Source: Rosa chinensis
Lineage: Eukaryota > Streptophyta > Magnoliopsida > Rosales > Rosaceae
DNA: 64,000 nucleotides
Direction of reading: 5' to 3'
Assembly (NCBI RefSeq): GCF_002994745.2
Contig: NC_037094.1
Location: 67,084,319 to 67,148,318 of the forward strand
The notes under the pieces were generated by a model. That model was not told the DNA's origin and ran no database searches. It was given only the letters and a program-made list of their open reading frames with translations. Positions 1-12,472 of this stretch are shown piece by piece. Position 1 is the first letter of the stretch, and each line of letters begins with the position of its first letter. The position numbers and the translations under genes are program-made.

Positions 1-920
1 GTCACTTGACTTGGGTAATGTAAGGCCATCAGGCACTTTCATATATATCTCTGAATCTAGATCCTATAGAGATATGTACATAGTAACCACATCCATCAAC
101 TGCATTTCCAGTCCTTCAGAAATTACTAAGCTAACTAAGTAGCGGAATGTTATAACGTCCATTATGGGAGAGTATGTCTCCTCGTAGTCAATTCCAGGGC
201 GTTGTGAGAAACCTTGCGCCACAAGGCGAGCCTTGTAATTCCAGGACTTCATTCTTCTCATTATGCTTTCTAACAAAGACCCATTTATGTCCTACAGGCT
301 TTACACTTGGTGGGGTTAGCACTACTGGACCAAATACCTGTCTCTTTGTTAGAGAATCTAATTCTACCTGGATTGATTCTTTCCATTTAGGCCAATCTGC
401 TCTTTATTGACATTTTACAACAGAGCGTGGTTCGATATCATCGTGCTCTATGATTCCTTGAGCAACAGTATATATCATCAATGTGTATGGAAGATCTTTC
501 TATCAACTCATACGCACTCTCATAATCCTTTTAGATTTCTTTGTTCTCTGGAATTATTTTAAACATCGGAGCGTCCTCAGTATTGATTCATGGACATAAC
601 TATAATCAGAGACAATCTCATGAGAGGGATTCTATACATTGATGATTGGTTTGTGCCTTACTCGCCCTCTTCTTCCTTGGGTGAGTGTCAATCGAACCAA
701 GTGGCCTCCCCCTCTTCCTTTGGGGAGCCACGGCCTCAACCACACTTCCACTAAGTGTGGTTGCAGTGCCTCTATCTATAGCACCGTGCCCCTTTTTGGG
801 GACTTCTAACCTTGCAGGCATATTTGCAGCTGGTATATGTGATCTCGTCACTTTTGCGATATCAGTAAACGCATCAGGCATCGATTCTGCTACGTTCTGA
901 AGATTGATTATTCTTTTCAC
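1..920 (-). pseudogene. Copia A reverse transcriptase N-terminal part and integrase-RT linker (decayed)
   Basis: The minus strand at 64-276 encodes the conserved start of the copia reverse transcriptase, with the family motifs KARLVAQGFSQ and DYEETYSP. At 618-920 the linker between integrase and reverse transcriptase is readable (RKRGRPLGSIDTHPRKKR). The two stretches are in separate frames with stops between them. The catalytic YVDD-type region is outside the window. Confidence 0.8.
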
Positions 921-948
921 TTCATTTTCACTTTGTGAAGTGCGGGGA

Positions 949-1905
949 TCAAAATGAGATAGAGTGGGGACAAACCACTACAGGAATATCTCCCCCTAAC
1001 GACGGGAAGACTGTCTCATCAAAGTGACAATCCGCAAATCTAGCGGTAAAGAAATCGCCTGTCAAGGGTTCCAAATAGAGGATAATTGTTGGGGATTCGT
1101 ATCCAACATAAATACTTAATCGTCTCTGAGGACCCATTTTAGTGCGCCGTGGGGGCGCAATAGGCATATATACTGCGCAACCAAATATGCCTAAGTGTGA
1201 AATGTCAGGCTCATATCCAGTTACCAACTGGTACACAGAAAATGGTTGGCTAGCAGTGGGTCTGAAACGAATGAGTAAAGCTGTGTGCAATATTACATAA
1301 CCCCATACAGATATAGGCAGGTTGGTGCGCATAACCAATGCCCTAACCACCATCTGTAGCCTTTTGATGGTGGCTTCTGTGAGACCATTTTGTGTATGTA
1401 CATGGGGTACAGGATGCTCTACATCGATCCCGATAGACATGCAATAATCATCAAATGCTTTTGATGTAAACTCTCCAGCTTTATCAAGCCTTATAGACTT
1501 GATAGGGTGATCAGGGTGGTGAGCCCTTAAACGTATAATCTGTGCTAGGAGTTTTGTAAATGCAGCATTTCTTGTGGACAATAAAACGACATGTGACCAA
1601 ATTGTCGAAGCATCCACCAGAACCATAAAGTACTTGAATGGTCCGCATTCTGGATGGATAGATCCACGGATATCTCTTTGTATCCTTTGTAAGAATGGAA
1701 TGTTTTGTTTTGTATCTTTAGCATAGGAAGGTCTCAATCCTATTTTTGCTAAAGAGCAGGCTTTGTAAAACGAGTGATGTGCCTTTGAAATAGTCAATGA
1801 GGCATAATGAGAGGGAGGTAGTGCTTCTGGTACTTCAGAAGGCAATGGTTGCATTTGAGCAGTACTAAGACCGACACTTTGCAGTGTGGCGGACTTTTCT
1901 CCCAT
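949..1905 (-). pseudogene. Copia A integrase (largely open, part of broken pol)
   Basis: A 318-codon open stretch with the rve integrase core. The three acidic catalytic residues of the DDE triad can be placed: Asp in QRDIRG, Asp in SIRLDKAGEF, and Glu in HTQNGLTEATIKRLQ. The C-terminal part has the copia pattern ending near YVGYESPTIILYLEP and DETVFPSLGG. The first Met is not a real start; in an intact element this is the middle of one gag-pol polyprotein, and the frame is closed upstream of 1905. The domain would insert reverse-transcribed DNA, but this copy could only work in trans if at all. Confidence 0.85.
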
Positions 1906-1946
1906 TTAATTTTTCACTCGAAAGAAGGGATGTCCGTATGAGTTCT

Positions 1947-2444
1947 TTAAAATAAGATCATCATGTCACGACCGGGGTGTCCTAGGCAGTCATGCCAAAG
2001 CCTGTATGAGTCAGTGTCCCACATTTCATTGTTGGTGACAGCATATGATTTAATGATCCGAACCGTAGTGAGGTACAGTCCACTAGATTGACTCATAAGT
2101 TTCTCTAAAATGCGTTTCCTTCCACATTCATTAGAGTTAATATCAAGGTATTCAGTTCCATTCTCACAGTGTGTTTCTACTGGATAACCGTTGGTACAAA
2201 TAGCTTTGAAATTTAACAAGGTTCGATTAGCTCTTGGTGCATATAGAGCATCTGTGACTTGAAATGTTGTGCCATTAGGCAGCAAAAATTTGGCAGTTCC
2301 TTGCCCTTTTATTACTTGTGATGATCCAATCATCGTAGTCACAGAGGAATTATAGGCTATTGATTCAATGAATAATTGCCTATTTCTTAATATTGTGTGG
2401 GTAGTCCCACTATCAATTAAGCACTCAAGTTCTCCTCCATTCAT
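1947..2444 (-). pseudogene. Copia A aspartic protease and GAG-pre-integrase domain
   Basis: The open stretch starts with the retroviral-type aspartic protease active site (LIDSGTT) and ends with the GAG-pre-integrase zinc-finger region (LWHDCLGHPGRDMM). In copia elements these cut the polyprotein and precede integrase, and that is the order here. The frame stops shortly before the integrase stretch at 1905, so the polyprotein is broken. Confidence 0.82.
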
Positions 2445-2801
2445 TCCTACAAATAAATGGGAGGTATTTAGAAAATATAGCTCATATTCTTTAGAGTATT
2501 TCTATTTGCGTAGAATAGTATTCTTTTCATTCTAATAATTTTTCTCTAGATGTATTACTTTACATCTTTATAGTGCTATGTTGAACCATGTAAATATGTG
2601 TATAGTAAATAAATTTGAATAAATTCAATGCTTCAGAATAAAATTCAAAATTTATTAATAAGCCAACAATAATCAAATCAAGGTCTTGTTCAGAAATCTT
2701 ATTCATCAATCCATAATTGAAAATAACTTTAAGACCAAGCAATAGTCTAATTAAAAATGAGGCATTATGCCTTCACAACTGTCTTTGGAAAATACAGCAG
2801 A

Positions 2802-3775
2802 TCAGTCAAGATTGAGAGCATCTATTGACTTAGCAAGTTCCTCTTTGTCATTGAAGTCTGCAATTGTAAGGTTGACATCTAGATTATGACCTCCTTCTTC
2901 CATATAGTGAGTCTCTTGTTCTTTAGACTCTCTATACCTCTTGTAATTGGCTACTACTCTGTTGTTTGCTTGGCAGTTCTTGTACCAATGCCCAATGAAT
3001 CCACACCTATAGCATGGTTCATTGTCAACTCTTTCCTTTTGCATCTTGTTTCCACGATCCCCATGTCCCTTTCCACGTGGTGCATTGTTGCCACGTGGGT
3101 AGGGATCAGCACGTCTAAACCCCCTTGCATTGGAGTTATTTCCACCTTTCATTTTTCCATAATTAGCCTCGGGAATTTTCTTTGTCCCAGTGGGCCTGGT
3201 ATTGTTATTCAAGAGAACCTCATTATGTCTCTCAGCCACTTGCAGTAGGCTTATTAACTTATTAAAAGTTGTGATTCTTTTGTTGTCATACTCCAACCTA
3301 TACTGGTTCGCTAGTATAAATGCTGAAGTAGGAAAGGTGGTAAGAGTCTTGTAGATCATATCATCTTCTGTGATTTCCCTTCCACAGAAATTGAGACGTG
3401 CCTTAAGGAGCAACATGTCCTTGTTGAAGTCATTGACCCTTTTGTAGTCAAGCAAGCGGATTCCATTCCACTGAACGGCCAGTTCTGGGAGCAAAATGTC
3501 ATGAATGTTCCCAAAATGTCCCTTAAGGGCATCCCACAGTTCTTTGGGTGTCTTCAACTGAAGGCACTCCCAGCGTAGGCTAGGATCAATATGTCGCCTC
3601 AGAAACATTAAGGCATTTGCTTTCACCTGATTAGATGTTCATCATCTTTGGGGTCGATAATGGTGGCAGTGTAGTCTTTTTCCACAAAGGCAATTTCTAC
3701 ATCGGAAACCCAACGGTGGTACTCAAGTCATTCTGAGTCCAAGATGTCAAATTCAGGTCGAGTTGGATCAGCCAT
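2802..3775 (-). pseudogene. Copia A gag with CCHC zinc knuckle (one stop, one frameshift)
   Basis: Gag probably starts at the ATG ending at 3775 (MADPTRPEF). An in-frame TGA appears after about 15 codons, and a one-base shift near 3625-3640 moves the reading into the long open frame at 2802-3626. That frame holds the UBN2/retrotran_gag domain (ELWDALKGHFGN) and a nucleocapsid zinc knuckle CYRCGFIGHWYKNC (CX2CX4HX4C). Gag forms the virus-like particle. Only two small lesions separate this copy from an open frame, so decay is moderate. Confidence 0.85.
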
Positions 3776-5263
3776 CTACATAAACAAGAGAGAAAATATA
3801 AATTACGCAGTCATAAAGACATCCACGTAAATTATTTTCCAAAAAAATGTGAATTAGATTTCAAGACCAAAATTCGTAATGGTCACATTTTTTTCAATGC
3901 TACGTGAAAATGCATTATCACGGTAAGTATGTATGTATAATACTCATGAATTTTCATTATCATGGCAAAACGGATTATATATAAGCATAACACATTTCAA
4001 AACATGCTCAAAATTTCATAAATAATATATAACAATATATATATGGGGCATGCTCAAAAAATAAAATAAAATATATAAACATGTTTAAAGATAATCATAT
4101 AAAGCATAAATAACAAGGCATGCTTGAAATGATCAAAATTATCTAACTAAACATGCTCAATAATAAAAGCATAAACAATAAAGTATAAAGCATGCTTAAA
4201 AAAATAGAAAAGATAAATAAAATTCACATGCTTGGTTAAAATCATAAAATAAAATAAAGAAAACATACTTGATTTCGAGAAAACAAAACTATTTTAGTGC
4301 ACGCGAGTGTTGATGCAGGCGTGGGTAACGATGTTTTTGTGCTTGAGGTTTCTCCCTTTCTCTTTTCAGCAGTGGACCAGGAGGCTTTGTTTTTTTTTTT
4401 TTTGGCTTTTCTCTTTTTTTCTCTGGGCTGCAGGCCTGCTTTTTTTTTTCTTGTCTAGGCCGCAAGGCCTGTTTCTGTTTTTTTTTTTTTTTGGTTTGAG
4501 CCGCAGTTTTTCTTTACTGGGCCGGGTCACAAGTTTTTTCTTTTCACCTTTTTTTTTGTTGGGCTCGGTCTTTTCTTTGGGCCGGGTCAGTCCTCTCTTT
4601 TTTCTGGTTTTTTTTTCTCTCTTTCTTTTTCCTCCTCCGCGTTTTCTTCTTTCTTCTGGTTTGCTCTTGAAGTGCAGGGGGTCTGGCCGGCTGTGGGATG
4701 TGTGCTGGAGGTCGGTGGGCTGGAGGCAGCGACTGCAAGGTGGGGCAGCGAGCTGATGGGCTAACGCCGATTTGGGATCTATGCGGGATCGAAGTGATGC
4801 AGCTGGGTCTGGGATCTGCAGCAAGGAACCGGGCTACTGTCCGGAGGGAGGATCTGGCAGCCGGTCTGGACGAAGGCGCGGGGGCTCTGGGATGTGCGCA
4901 GCAGTGAGCTAGGATCTGCAGGGTGCTGCTGGAGGCTGGGTGCTGTTGTGTGTGAGCAGTGGTAAAGCAGGTCTGGCCGGCTAGACGGTGAGTCGCGGTG
5001 ATCAGGCGCGGGTGGGCAGATCAAATGGTTGGGTGCGGAGAGCAAATTGCTCTTGGCTGGGTGCTGAGAGCAATTGGCTAGGTGAGGCCGGTCTGTGGAA
5101 GGGCGCGGAGGCTGGGCTGTGCGCGCGGAGGGATGGCCTAGGGTGGAGGCTGCTGCACGGAAATTTTTTTTTTTTTTTTTGGCAGCAGAAAAGAAGAAAC
5201 GTTTTCTTCTTAGGATTTTGGTTTTTTATTTCTTGGCTATTGGCTCTGAGCGTGCTGATAACG
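3776..5263 (-). other. Copia A untranslated leader, homopolymer- and GC-rich
   Basis: This 1.5-kb interval between gag and the 5' LTR has no credible protein. The part at 3780-4300 is AT-rich. The part at 4370-4670 is dominated by T runs on the plus strand. The part at 4670-5160 is G-rich. Open frames here are lysine- or phenylalanine-rich artefacts of composition. Confidence 0.7.
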
Positions 5264-5477
5264 TGTTAAAGTAAAATGACAATTGGAATTGGTCTACTCA
5301 TTTCATTTCATAGTCCCTTTATATAGGGATAAAATTACAATGGAAATATCGATTACATTAATGATGCTAAATGTTGATTGATCCGTAATTGCGCTGATTG
5401 ATGGTAATCACTGATTCCTTGATTCCCTCTCCGTCATTTGCTTTGACGAAGGCACACAATATGTTTTTCCTTTAACA
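5264..5477 (-). repeat. Copia A 5' LTR
   Basis: A 214-bp LTR beginning TGTTAAAG and ending CTTTAACA on the plus strand, an inverted 8-bp terminus as expected. On the minus strand it is followed directly by the primer-binding-site-like motif. A TATA-like stretch (TTTATATAGGG) lies near 5320. The partner LTR is outside the window, so target duplication and age cannot be read. Confidence 0.85.
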
Positions 5478-5487
5478 CATTTAGATT

Positions 5488-5537
5488 TCTAGATGAGAGT
5501 TTCTATTGGGACCTCCAAATATGCTCACTTGACCTTA
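5488..5537 (+). repeat. Left arm of a long inverted repeat (TIR candidate)
   Basis: This arm begins TCTAGATGAGAGTTTC and continues through GGGACCTCCAAATATGCTCACTTG. It matches, imperfectly and in reverse complement, 12918-12967 on the other side of copia B. The arrangement fits the two terminal inverted repeats of one DNA transposon. Confidence 0.6.
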
Positions 5538-6065
5538 TTCTATTATGAATTATTAAATGACATATATAACCTACTATAAAATGACTATTAAGGACAATAA
5601 TTATACCAAAAAAATTGTTATATTTATTTTCTCTAGACTTTCCAATTCAATAATATTATATTGCATTCTTTATTATTTTCCCTATCTATTTTCATTTTCC
5701 AATTTCACTACATACTCATTAAAGCATTCATATATATTTAATAAGAAATAAAACTATTTGTATGATATGCATATTGAACGCATATTGGTCAGGGAGAACA
5801 AAATAAATTGTATTATGACATAAATCTAAATCTATCCATTATATTTGCAAAAAGAAGAAAAAAAATAGAGCTAGCAAATAAAAATAAATAAATAAATATT
5901 TAAATAATTAATCATGAGGTAGAGAAAATAGAGAAACATTAAGTAAAAATGATTAATCTGTTTTTTTTTTTTGCACAGCTAAAAAAGAAAAAGTAAATAA
6001 AAAAATCACATAATAGTTCATGTTATTTTATTTTTATTAATTTTTAAAACTCAATACCTTGTGTT
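5538..6065. other. AT-rich interior of the split TIR element, left part
   Basis: Very AT-rich sequence without a credible gene; the small open frame at 5557-5751 is low-complexity. It continues, after removal of copia B, into 12691-12917. Confidence 0.5.
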
Positions 6066-6283
6066 TGTTGTAGAGAAACTGAAATTGAGAGAAATTCGCT
6101 CTGTATTCTCATTGATAATAGGGGTCTCTTTATATAGAGGATTACAATGCATAGAATCTCAATCATACAAGGAAAGTAATCTTACATTGAATAGGAATCT
6201 AGATCCTTCTAATTTAACCCTATTATCATTAGGTCAAGTAACCTAGAGTTTGGGCCAAACACAAATTAGGGTTTACTTGAACA
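6066..6283 (-). repeat. Copia B 3' LTR
   Basis: 218 bp, TGTT...AACA termini. It contains a palindromic TATA region (CTCTTTATATAGAG near 6125-6140), the likely promoter TATA box of the element when read on the minus strand. Homologous to the LTRs of elements C and D. Confidence 0.93.
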
Positions 6284-6297
6284 CTCCCCCTTGTGTT
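6284..6297 (-). promoter_or_regulatory. Copia B polypurine tract
   Basis: On the minus strand the sequence ACACAAGGGGGAG directly abuts the 3' LTR start TGTTCAAG. This is the expected position and composition of the plus-strand primer for reverse transcription. The same tract precedes the 3' LTR of C at 55031-55050 and that of D at 60614. Confidence 0.8.
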
Positions 6298-6489
6298 GCC
6301 CAAACGCGGTGCTTCTCTCGTTGCCTCGTTAAAAACCTTGCCGAGTAACAAAAATCCAGTGGGACAAAAATAACCTCGGTCGAAGGGAAAAAGAGCACAA
6401 CACACCCTTCACGTTTCGAGACCATATATGTAGACATCTCCCCCTGATATCGAGACCATATATGTAGACAACTCCCCCTGATGTCTGCG

Positions 6490-8170
6490 TTTCCCCCTGA
6501 TGACTACGGTCAAGGGAGTTCGGATAACTTCCGCAAACGATGCTACCAACATGTTTCTCGAAAGTGGAATTTAGGCAATGACTTAGTGAGCAAGTCTGCC
6601 ATACTGACCTCAGATTGAACCTAGTTCACTTTGATCTTTAGGAGAGTCTGTTGTTGCTGATTATCCTTAGTGTTGTCGCTTTTGATGTAGCCTTTGCTTC
6701 AAAACAAGCAGCATTATCTTATATGCTCGTAGGCTCATCTGTGGTAGACTTCAAACCACAATTGTTCGAACATGCATAACTATGGATCCAATCCATATAC
6801 ATTCACGAATCACTTCGTGAAGAGCAATAATCTCTACATTGTTCGAAGATATAGCGATTAGGGTCTGCTCTGTAGACCTCCAAGATATCACGGTCTTTTC
6901 CCATGGTGAACAATTAACCAGTTTGGGAATGACCTTTGTGTGGGTCAGAGAGATATCCAATATCAGCAAAACCTTCCAAAACACATGTCGTTTTGGGATG
7001 GGGACAGTGGACGCAGGCCAGTGTTGGCGGCGTTCTTAGTGTGTGATGGGTCCGAATCCATCATCTCTCTGTAGGGATAAAACATTCCCATATCAGTCGT
7101 ACATCTAGTATCGAAAGATATCTTTTACACCAATCCAATGGCGTCGCGTTGGCGCAGAGCTATACCTTAGCTAACAAGTTCATGGCAAATGAGATGTCCG
7201 GTCTTGTGCATTGAGCTAAATACAATAATGCGCCTATTGCACTTATGTAAGGCACTTCTGCCTCTAGCACATCTTCATCATCATCCTTCAGACGAAGAGG
7301 ATCCTTTTCAGGATCAAGACTACGGACGATCATGGGGGTGCTTGAAGGTTTGACCTTGTCAAAATGCCTAAGCATCTATCAACACGATGCTCAAGTTCCA
7401 AACCGAGACATAATCGTGTTCTCCCAAAATCCTTCATCTCAAACTCAGATTTCTAGTATTCAGCGGTTTCCCTTAACTCTTTAAGGGCTTCCAATAAAGA
7501 TCATGTCTAACATGAACCGCGATAGAATCCGAAACTTGTTATGGAAACGCGTGGGCATATCCCTTCCCAATCAAGTAGTCACTTTAGTGAGCGTTTCAAC
7601 CTTATTACAAATGTGCTCCGTGGTCTAGAGCCACTTGACTTGGGTAAATGAAGTTCACCATGAACCTTCATGTATATTCCGTATCTAGATCCCCATAGAG
7701 ATACGTAGTGACCACATTTGTAAGCTGCATGTTCAGTTATTTGGAAACTACCAAACTGACAAGGTAGTGGAGTTCAGTGACTTCCATTACGAGAGAATAT
7801 GTCTCATCGTAGTCGATTCCAGGGCGTTTTGTGAGAAACCTTGCGCCATAAGGCGAGATTGCCATCTCTTTTTCTCATCACGCTTTCTAATGAAGACCCA
7901 TTAGTCAATAGGTTTTATGTCAGGAGGTGTTGGCATTACTAGTTCAGAAAACCTTCCTCTTTGTTAGAGAATCCATCTTAACCTGGATCGCATCTTTCCA
8001 TTTAGGCCAAATTTCTCTACGTTGGCATTCATTCATCAACGGAGCATGGTTCGATATCATCGGACTCAACAAACTCATGCGCATGCGCAACTACATCATC
8101 ATTATGATGGAGTTTCTATCCCACATCTCATGTACACCGGTGTAATTTTCATAGAGCTCTATATTCTCAG
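6490..8170 (-). pseudogene. Copia B reverse transcriptase and RNase H (multiple frameshifts)
   Basis: Recognisable pieces on the minus strand: the RT thumb/connection with DPEKDPLRLKDDDEDVLEA and GALLYLAQCTRPDISFAMNLLA (7160-7375), and RNase H remnants with WRSTEQT and ALHEVIRECIW (6751-6984). The pieces are in different frames separated by stops, so no polyprotein can be made. The same stretch is present in C and D. Confidence 0.82.
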
Positions 8171-8185
8171 GAATAGGTTCTGACA

Positions 8186-9990
8186 TTAAGGCGTCCCCCA
8201 ACGATAACCATAACCCGGAAGATTCTCATGAGACGGATTTTGAGTCTTGATGATCAAAGGATTGGAATGTGCCAAAGTATCATTCGAACCCATGGGCCTC
8301 CCACGCATCCTAGCTGGGGCCATGGCCTGTAACGCCAAAGTGCCACTCTTTATGGTGTTGGCGCCATGCCTACCTCCGTGTAGGGTGGCGCAACGTCCTC
8401 GATCTCGTAGGGACGTCCATCCTTGCAGGAATGTTTGCAGCATATTTATGTGATCTCGTCACTTTAGTAGGGATCGAGATGAGACATAGTAGGGACAGAC
8501 TACGACAATTCATGTCGTTCCTGTTGAACATTCGTGTTCTTATCTCCCCCTAACGACGGGAAGACTGTCTCATCAAAGTGACATCCGCAAATCTAGCGGC
8601 AAGGAGATCGCCTAGCAAGGGCATTTAAGTGGCAGACGATTGTTGGAAGCTCAAATCCAACGTAGTTGCCCATTCGTCTGTAAGGACCCATTATAGAGCG
8701 CTGTGGCAGCGCAATTGGCACATAAATGGCACACTCAAATATGCGTAAGTACGATATTTGTACCCAGTCACTAGCTGTATCGCAGAGGTAGATTGAGTGG
8801 CATTGAGTCGTAGACGAATTAGCATAGCTGCATGTGATATTGCATCACCCCTAGCGGATATAAGGAGGTTGGTGCGCATTACCAATGTCCGGACTACCAT
8901 CGTAGTCGTTTCCGCGAGACCATTTGGGTGTGCTCATGGGAATATGATGTCCAACATCAGTCCCAAATGCAATAACCATCGAAAGTCTTCGATGTAAACT
9001 CACTAGCATAGTCAAATCTAATTGACTGAATAGGATGATTTGGGGAGTGAGCCCGTTGTCATATGCTGTGTGCTAAGAGTGTTTCATAAGCAGCATTACA
9101 AGTGGACAATGGCACAACACGTGACCAACGTGTTTGCATGTCAACCAACATCATGAGATATTTAAACGTCTACAAGTTGGTTGAATCAGTCCAGAGAATC
9201 CCTACGGATTCTATGTAAGAACATAATAAGTATTTTCATATCCTTTGCATAGGACGGTCTCAGTCCTAGTTTCCCTAAGGAACGGGCTTTGTAAAACGAG
9301 CGAGAGGCTTTAGAAGCAACCAATGAGAATTTTGGTTAGGCCTGAGCGTCTGAAACACTATTTTGAAGCAAGTTGCTGATTGCAGCATCACCTAGGGCAC
9401 CATCACCATGATGGACGCCATCCATGAAGTCATGGATATGGACTACGCCAGCCCTAGGCTGGTGGTGGACGGAGGCGGTGCCCTAGGCAGCAGCGTCGGT
9501 CACATTTAGTCTAAGAATCAACTTTTGATTCATTCTTCATTTCGCTCGAGAGAAAAGATGTCCGTGTGAAGTCTTTTGTAGACGGATCATCATATCATGA
9601 CTAGGATGATCTATCCTGTAGTGACAAAGCCAATATGTGTCTAAATCCAAGAGATCTTCTCTCATAACTTTATTGGATAGATCATCATATCATGACTAAT
9701 AGCTCGAATAGTGACATAAAGTCTACTAGAGAGACACAAAAACTTCTCTAAGATGCGCCTTTGTTCGCAATCATTAGAGGTATTGCAAAGGAACTCATTT
9801 CCGTTCTCTACATGCGTTTTCGAATGAAATCCGTTGGCTACTCATAGGTGCGATTTGTCCTAAGAGCGTAGAGAGTTTTTTTTTGCGACAGTAATCAAGG
9901 TGCCCTTTGGCAAGGGGAACTTGGGCTATTTCATGTCCTTGAATTAATACTGATGGCCCAGCCATCGTAGTCACAAAGTAATATGCTTAG
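8186..9990 (-). pseudogene. Copia B integrase, linker and protease remnants
   Basis: Minus-strand fragments match copia pol: the integrase-RT linker (MAPARMRGRPMGSNDTLAH, 8186-8443), the C-terminal integrase core (MVVRTLVMRTNLLISARGD, 8691-8900), and decayed integrase and protease sequence to about 9990. No fragment longer than about 85 codons is open. Confidence 0.75.
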
Positions 9991-10388
9991 AATCAAAATT
10001 GAGTCATAATGAAAAGAATTTGAAATTTAATTCATAAGCCAACGGAGTACATCATTGTCTCTTAACCATTAGGAGAATCCAACCCAAATGCTAGCTAATG
10101 CAAAACAATGGTAGTCGTCGAACTTCTTTTGGTAATTCCAAAATACATGTGACCAGGTGAGTAGAGAGATGTCGGTGGAGCAAGGATCGCTTAAGTACCA
10201 CTAATCTCAGAACCTTCCTAGACATTACACTTACTTTGGGTGAGCCTACTTTGAAGAAAGACTAAACCATTGGCATTTACTGCAAAGTATATGACAATTG
10301 CCTATTACATCTCTTGGAAAAATAAAGATTTAAACAGAATTGGCGATCTATTGATCCCAGCCAGATTTGTAGTCTTCAACCCTTCACT

Positions 10389-11437
10389 CTAGATCATCTT
10401 CTTGATCTTCTTGTTCCACATAGTGAGCTTCTCTTGCTTCACAATATGCTTTGTAGGCGGTGACAATTTCTTCACGAGCTCTACAAATGTGTGCCCAATG
10501 ATTGGATACTCCACATCGAGAATATACATCTCTTTGCTCAGACTCCATTGATTGAGGCGCTTTGAAAGCGTCATTTAGATGGCTCTTAGTGTTGGTGGCG
10601 CCACCAACATGGCCAGAGGCGTTGCCTCCCTATCTCTTTCCACGTTGACCTCTTCGGTTCTGTGTTCGCCTATTTTGGACCTTCCCAAGTAGAGCGATTA
10701 TATGGACCAGAACGTCCAGAAGTATCCCTAAGATTAGGTTTTCGCTCTTGGCACCCTCTCTTAGGGGCGCGGCTATAATTGGATTCCGGAATATACTCTG
10801 TTTCCACGGATCTCGAATTATAGTTCTTCACAAGGGTGTTGTCATGCTTTTCAACGACATTCATAGCTCTAATGAGCTCATGAAACCTTGTGATTCGTTC
10901 TGCAATAACATCGATTCGATAGTTCTTAGCAACCATCAATGCAGAGAAGGGAAAGGTTGAGAGAGTCTTCTCAATCAACATCGCATCTGTGATCACTTTA
11001 CCAAAGAATTCTATTAAGGATTTAATGCGAAGTGCTTCCGAGTTGTAGTCAAGGACTGACTTGAAATCACAAAAGCGGAGGCTATGCAATCTCACTTCTA
11101 GGTCAGGAAGCAGGGAGTCACTGACATTGCCAAATCTTTCTTCGAGTGAAACCCACAGCCTTCTGGAGTCTTCTTCATTTATACACTCATACTGGAGCGA
11201 ATCATCCATATGACGAGTCATTAGGGTGATAGCTTTCGCCTTATTTGCCTATAAGGCTGCTCTATTTACTTCCAAAGCTTGAGCTTGCTCAACAGTTAGC
11301 ACGTCCTGGCTAGGTTCGAGAATCGTATCCAGGATTCCATCGGCCTTGAGATGCTGGCAAACATCACGAACCCACCTATGATATTCAGAGCCAGTTGTTC
11401 CCAATGGAGCAAAGTCCAATTTGTTCAGGTTACTCAT
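10389..11437 (-). pseudogene. Copia B gag with an in-frame TAG
   Basis: Gag starts at the ATG ending at 11437 (MSNLNKLDFAPLGTTGSEYHRW). After 63 codons there is one in-frame TAG (11249-11251). The same frame then continues open to about 10670 with the retrotran_gag core (SLEERFGNVSDSLLPDLEVRLH). The zinc knuckle near 10490-10530 reads YSRCGVSNHWAHIC; the first cysteine of the usual CX2C is replaced by tyrosine. A frame break lies between 10574 and 10670. Confidence 0.82.
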
Positions 11438-12472
11438 CCTGAAAGAGAACAAGAAATTAGGGTTAGTTTCGGAGCGAAAAAAGCTACCACGAAAACAAAT
11501 AAAATTTATGAGCATAGTCGCTTCTAAGAAATTAGGAATTTCCAAGCGCAGTCGCTTCCAAGAAATTTGATTCCAAGAGGGGTTGGATTAGATCAAAACA
11601 ATGATGTTTGTGGTGGATCGTTTCTTCTCAACAAACTCTAAGTTTGGAGGACTCTACAAGCTCCAAGCTTGGAGTGAGCACGAACCCCCACAGTTCGGCT
11701 TAATTAGGTCTCCCCTATGATGAAGAAAGTGGGGTAGAAGAAGGGAGGTTGCAAGTCCTCGAGAAAAAGAAGCGAAAAAGAATAAAAAAAACTTCAAAAA
11801 GGGGAACTTTTAGTAAACCATACCTCTTAGGATTGCAAAGCGTATTCGATCCTCGTTGTAGGATTGCAGACGAGCTTCAGTCCTAGGCGAATCAAACTTG
11901 TTGAAATTCGGAGCAGATTCGCTTCTGAACAGCTCCCACTCCGATTGGTGTACAGGTCTCAAAACTTCTCTAATTGGGCTTAAATTTTGAGGTCAGATAC
12001 AAGAGACATAGTTGAACAACTTTGATGAAGGAATAATTTTTATCTGAAGTCCTGAACTAGACGTTTCGGGGCTTGCAAACTGACTGATATGCACAGGAAC
12101 GAGCATGCTGAACAGCTCCCACCTCGAATGGTGTACAGGTCTCAAAAAGACTCAAATATCGCTGAAATTTGGAGGTCAGATATAAGAGACATAGATGAAC
12201 AACTTTGATGAAGAAAGGATTTTGATCAGAGGTCCCGAACAAGATGCTTCGGGGCGTGCAAGCAGCCTGATCTGCACAGGAACGAGAGTGCTGCTGTGCT
12301 GCAGGGGGCAGCAGGCATGCGGCAATGCTGCAGGGGCAGTAGGTGGCACACGGGTGAGCAAGGGCTGCAGGGGCAGCGTACGGCATGGCTAGCAAGGGCT
12401 AGGAGCTTGCGGTAGTTTTGGTGAGAAGAGTTTTGGTTTTTAGGGCTAGGGTTAGGGCTCGTGCTGATAACG
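11438..12472 (-). other. Copia B untranslated leader
   Basis: Leader between gag and the 5' LTR. A segment of about 100 bp is repeated in tandem: the phrase around 11930-12060 (gaacagctcccactc, then tgtacaggtctcaaaa, then aagagacatag) recurs at 12110-12240. No protein is supported. Confidence 0.65.

Larger units (their letters stand above)
1..5477 (-). mobile_element. Ty1/copia element A, 5' part (truncated by window edge)
   Basis: Read on the minus strand, this is an LTR retrotransposon in the order LTR, primer-binding-site-like sequence, long leader, gag, protease, integrase, start of reverse transcriptase; this order is diagnostic of Ty1/copia. The 5' LTR is at 5264-5477. The internal part begins with a motif (CGTTATCAGCACG on the minus strand) also found next to the LTRs of elements B and C. 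The 3' half, including the rest of reverse transcriptase, RNase H and the second LTR, lies beyond position 1. Coding regions carry stops and frameshifts, so the copy is not autonomous. Its LTR differs from that of B, C and D, so it belongs to another family. Confidence 0.93.

Noticed and set aside
4366..4824. Open frames of 150 codons on both strands
   Set aside because: They arise from long T and G runs in the copia A leader; the products are Lys/Arg- or Phe/Leu-rich with no domain.
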